From assembly GCA_013397845.1 (NCBI GenBank), contig VZTG01001872.1, forward strand, positions 189,670-253,669: a stretch of 64,000 nt of DNA. Direction: 5' to 3'. Within the stretch, counting starts at the first letter, position 1; each line of letters begins with the position of its first letter. The notes below the pieces were generated by a model that saw nothing but the letters and a program-made list of their open reading frames with translations, made no database searches and had not been told where the DNA came from. This DNA is from Melanocharis versteri (taxonomy: Eukaryota > Chordata > Aves > Passeriformes > Melanocharitidae). A program made the position numbers and the translations under genes. Shown here one piece after another: positions 63,113-64,000 of the stretch.

Positions 63113-64000
63113 TGCCAAACTATTAGAAAATAAATGTTAAATCAATTTCAATGCTTGCTCCTGGTATGATCCAGCATTTGCCAAGCTAAGAGTTTACCAA
63201 CAGATTCCTGTGTCGATCAGTGTTGGTCTGATTCAGTGTATCATCCAACAACTGATACCTCCCTCTGTGACACTCCCGATCCAAAACTGTAATATTCCAA
63301 TCCAAAAACTTAATTTGAATGTTGGCCTCTCCTAGGCATTGCCAAATTTGACCTTGTTTCACTTAAGTCACTGCTTCCCAGCTCATCTCTTGTGTCCTGT
63401 GGGTAATGGAAATCAACCACTTACCATCTGCACTCACACCAAACCAAGGGTTGCTCAGACCTCCCTTATTTTCCTCCACCAGCCACAGACTTGTAATGCA
63501 ATTACCTAAAATTCCACATTATTGTTGCTACTACTGCCTTCCCAATGCAAGCTGGTCAGGCTCAGTTACTCTCAAAACCTTGAACTTGTAAACCTCTCAG
63601 TCCTAAATATTACCACCACTGCAATGATCCTTGCATTTCAAAGTGAGAAAGCAGTGAAGTGTGTAAGTTAACCACAATTACCCACTAAGTCAATAGCTAA
63701 GTCAACAGAAAAGACTTCTTTTAATTCCAGCCCCAAACCTTACATATGAGAATCCAGAGATTATTGAAAATACAATTTCTGCAACCTTTAAATTCTAATA
63801 CTAACAGCAGAACTAACAGCATGGCCATCTGAGCCTCTGTTTCATGCCCTTGACCAGATACTGGATTCATATATCAAGACACAGAGCAGCAGATTTTTCT
63901 AATTTTCTCCTCCTTGTTGTGCAGACTTTGGAATTGATTTGAGAGGAATTTTTGCCTCATAGCAAAATTACATGCCACATTACAAAAACATCAAGTAATT
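63113..64000. other. No gene recognised
   Basis: The terminal 0.9 kb contain no coding or repeat signal I can support. Confidence 0.6.

Noticed and set aside
1..64000. CRISPR arrays, bacterial operons or phage-like systems
   Set aside because: The composition, introns, CR1 and LTR elements show vertebrate nuclear DNA; tandem repeats found are minisatellites, not spacer arrays.

Overview
The window is vertebrate nuclear DNA and almost certainly from a bird. It is gene-poor and intron-bearing, and it carries several CR1 LINE copies (one retaining ORF1 and the ORF2 tail) plus compact solo LTRs of avian type. I cannot name the species or order.

The only protein-coding gene I can support lies on the minus strand between about 28.6 and 36.75 kb. 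Eleven exons (29183-36546) join through GT-AG introns with compatible phases into one open frame of 606 codons plus stop. The product is a divergent member of the PPP4R3 (SMEK/Falafel) family, the regulatory subunit 3 of protein phosphatase 4. It has the SMEK (DUF625) helical-repeat region, a shortened Ser/Thr-rich linker and the acidic, basic-tipped C-terminus of the family. It lacks the N-terminal EVH1/PH-like domain. Translation appears to start at a Met inside the exon that begins the SMEK region. An out-of-frame relic of the family's acidic linker lies just upstream, preceded within 200 bp by a CCAAT box and a CRE-like site. The 3' end has an AATAAA signal and a very AT-rich 3' UTR.

From 1 to 28.6 kb I see no gene. 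This flank holds an internally deleted CR1 (about 4640-7622) whose ORF1 esterase is interrupted by an LTR-like insertion with a 6-bp target duplication and a 107-bp internal tandem repeat. It also holds a perfect 23-bp-stem palindrome at 20244-20293 and a few microsatellites.

From 36.9 to 64 kb I again see no other gene. This flank holds two CR1 3' ends just upstream of the PPP4R3-like promoter and a 1198-bp solo LTR with exact 5-bp target duplications and an internal 40-bp minisatellite. It also holds a pair of related LTR-like copies (about 38.42 and 53.80 kb), further LTR-like elements near 46.9, 59.2 and 61.5 kb, a telomere-like G-run tract, and antisense CR1 fragments near 48.5 and 62.7 kb. 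The rest looks like unannotated intergenic (or distant intronic) DNA.

Splice junctions and frames were worked out by hand from the sequence. Family comparisons are from memory, not from a database search.
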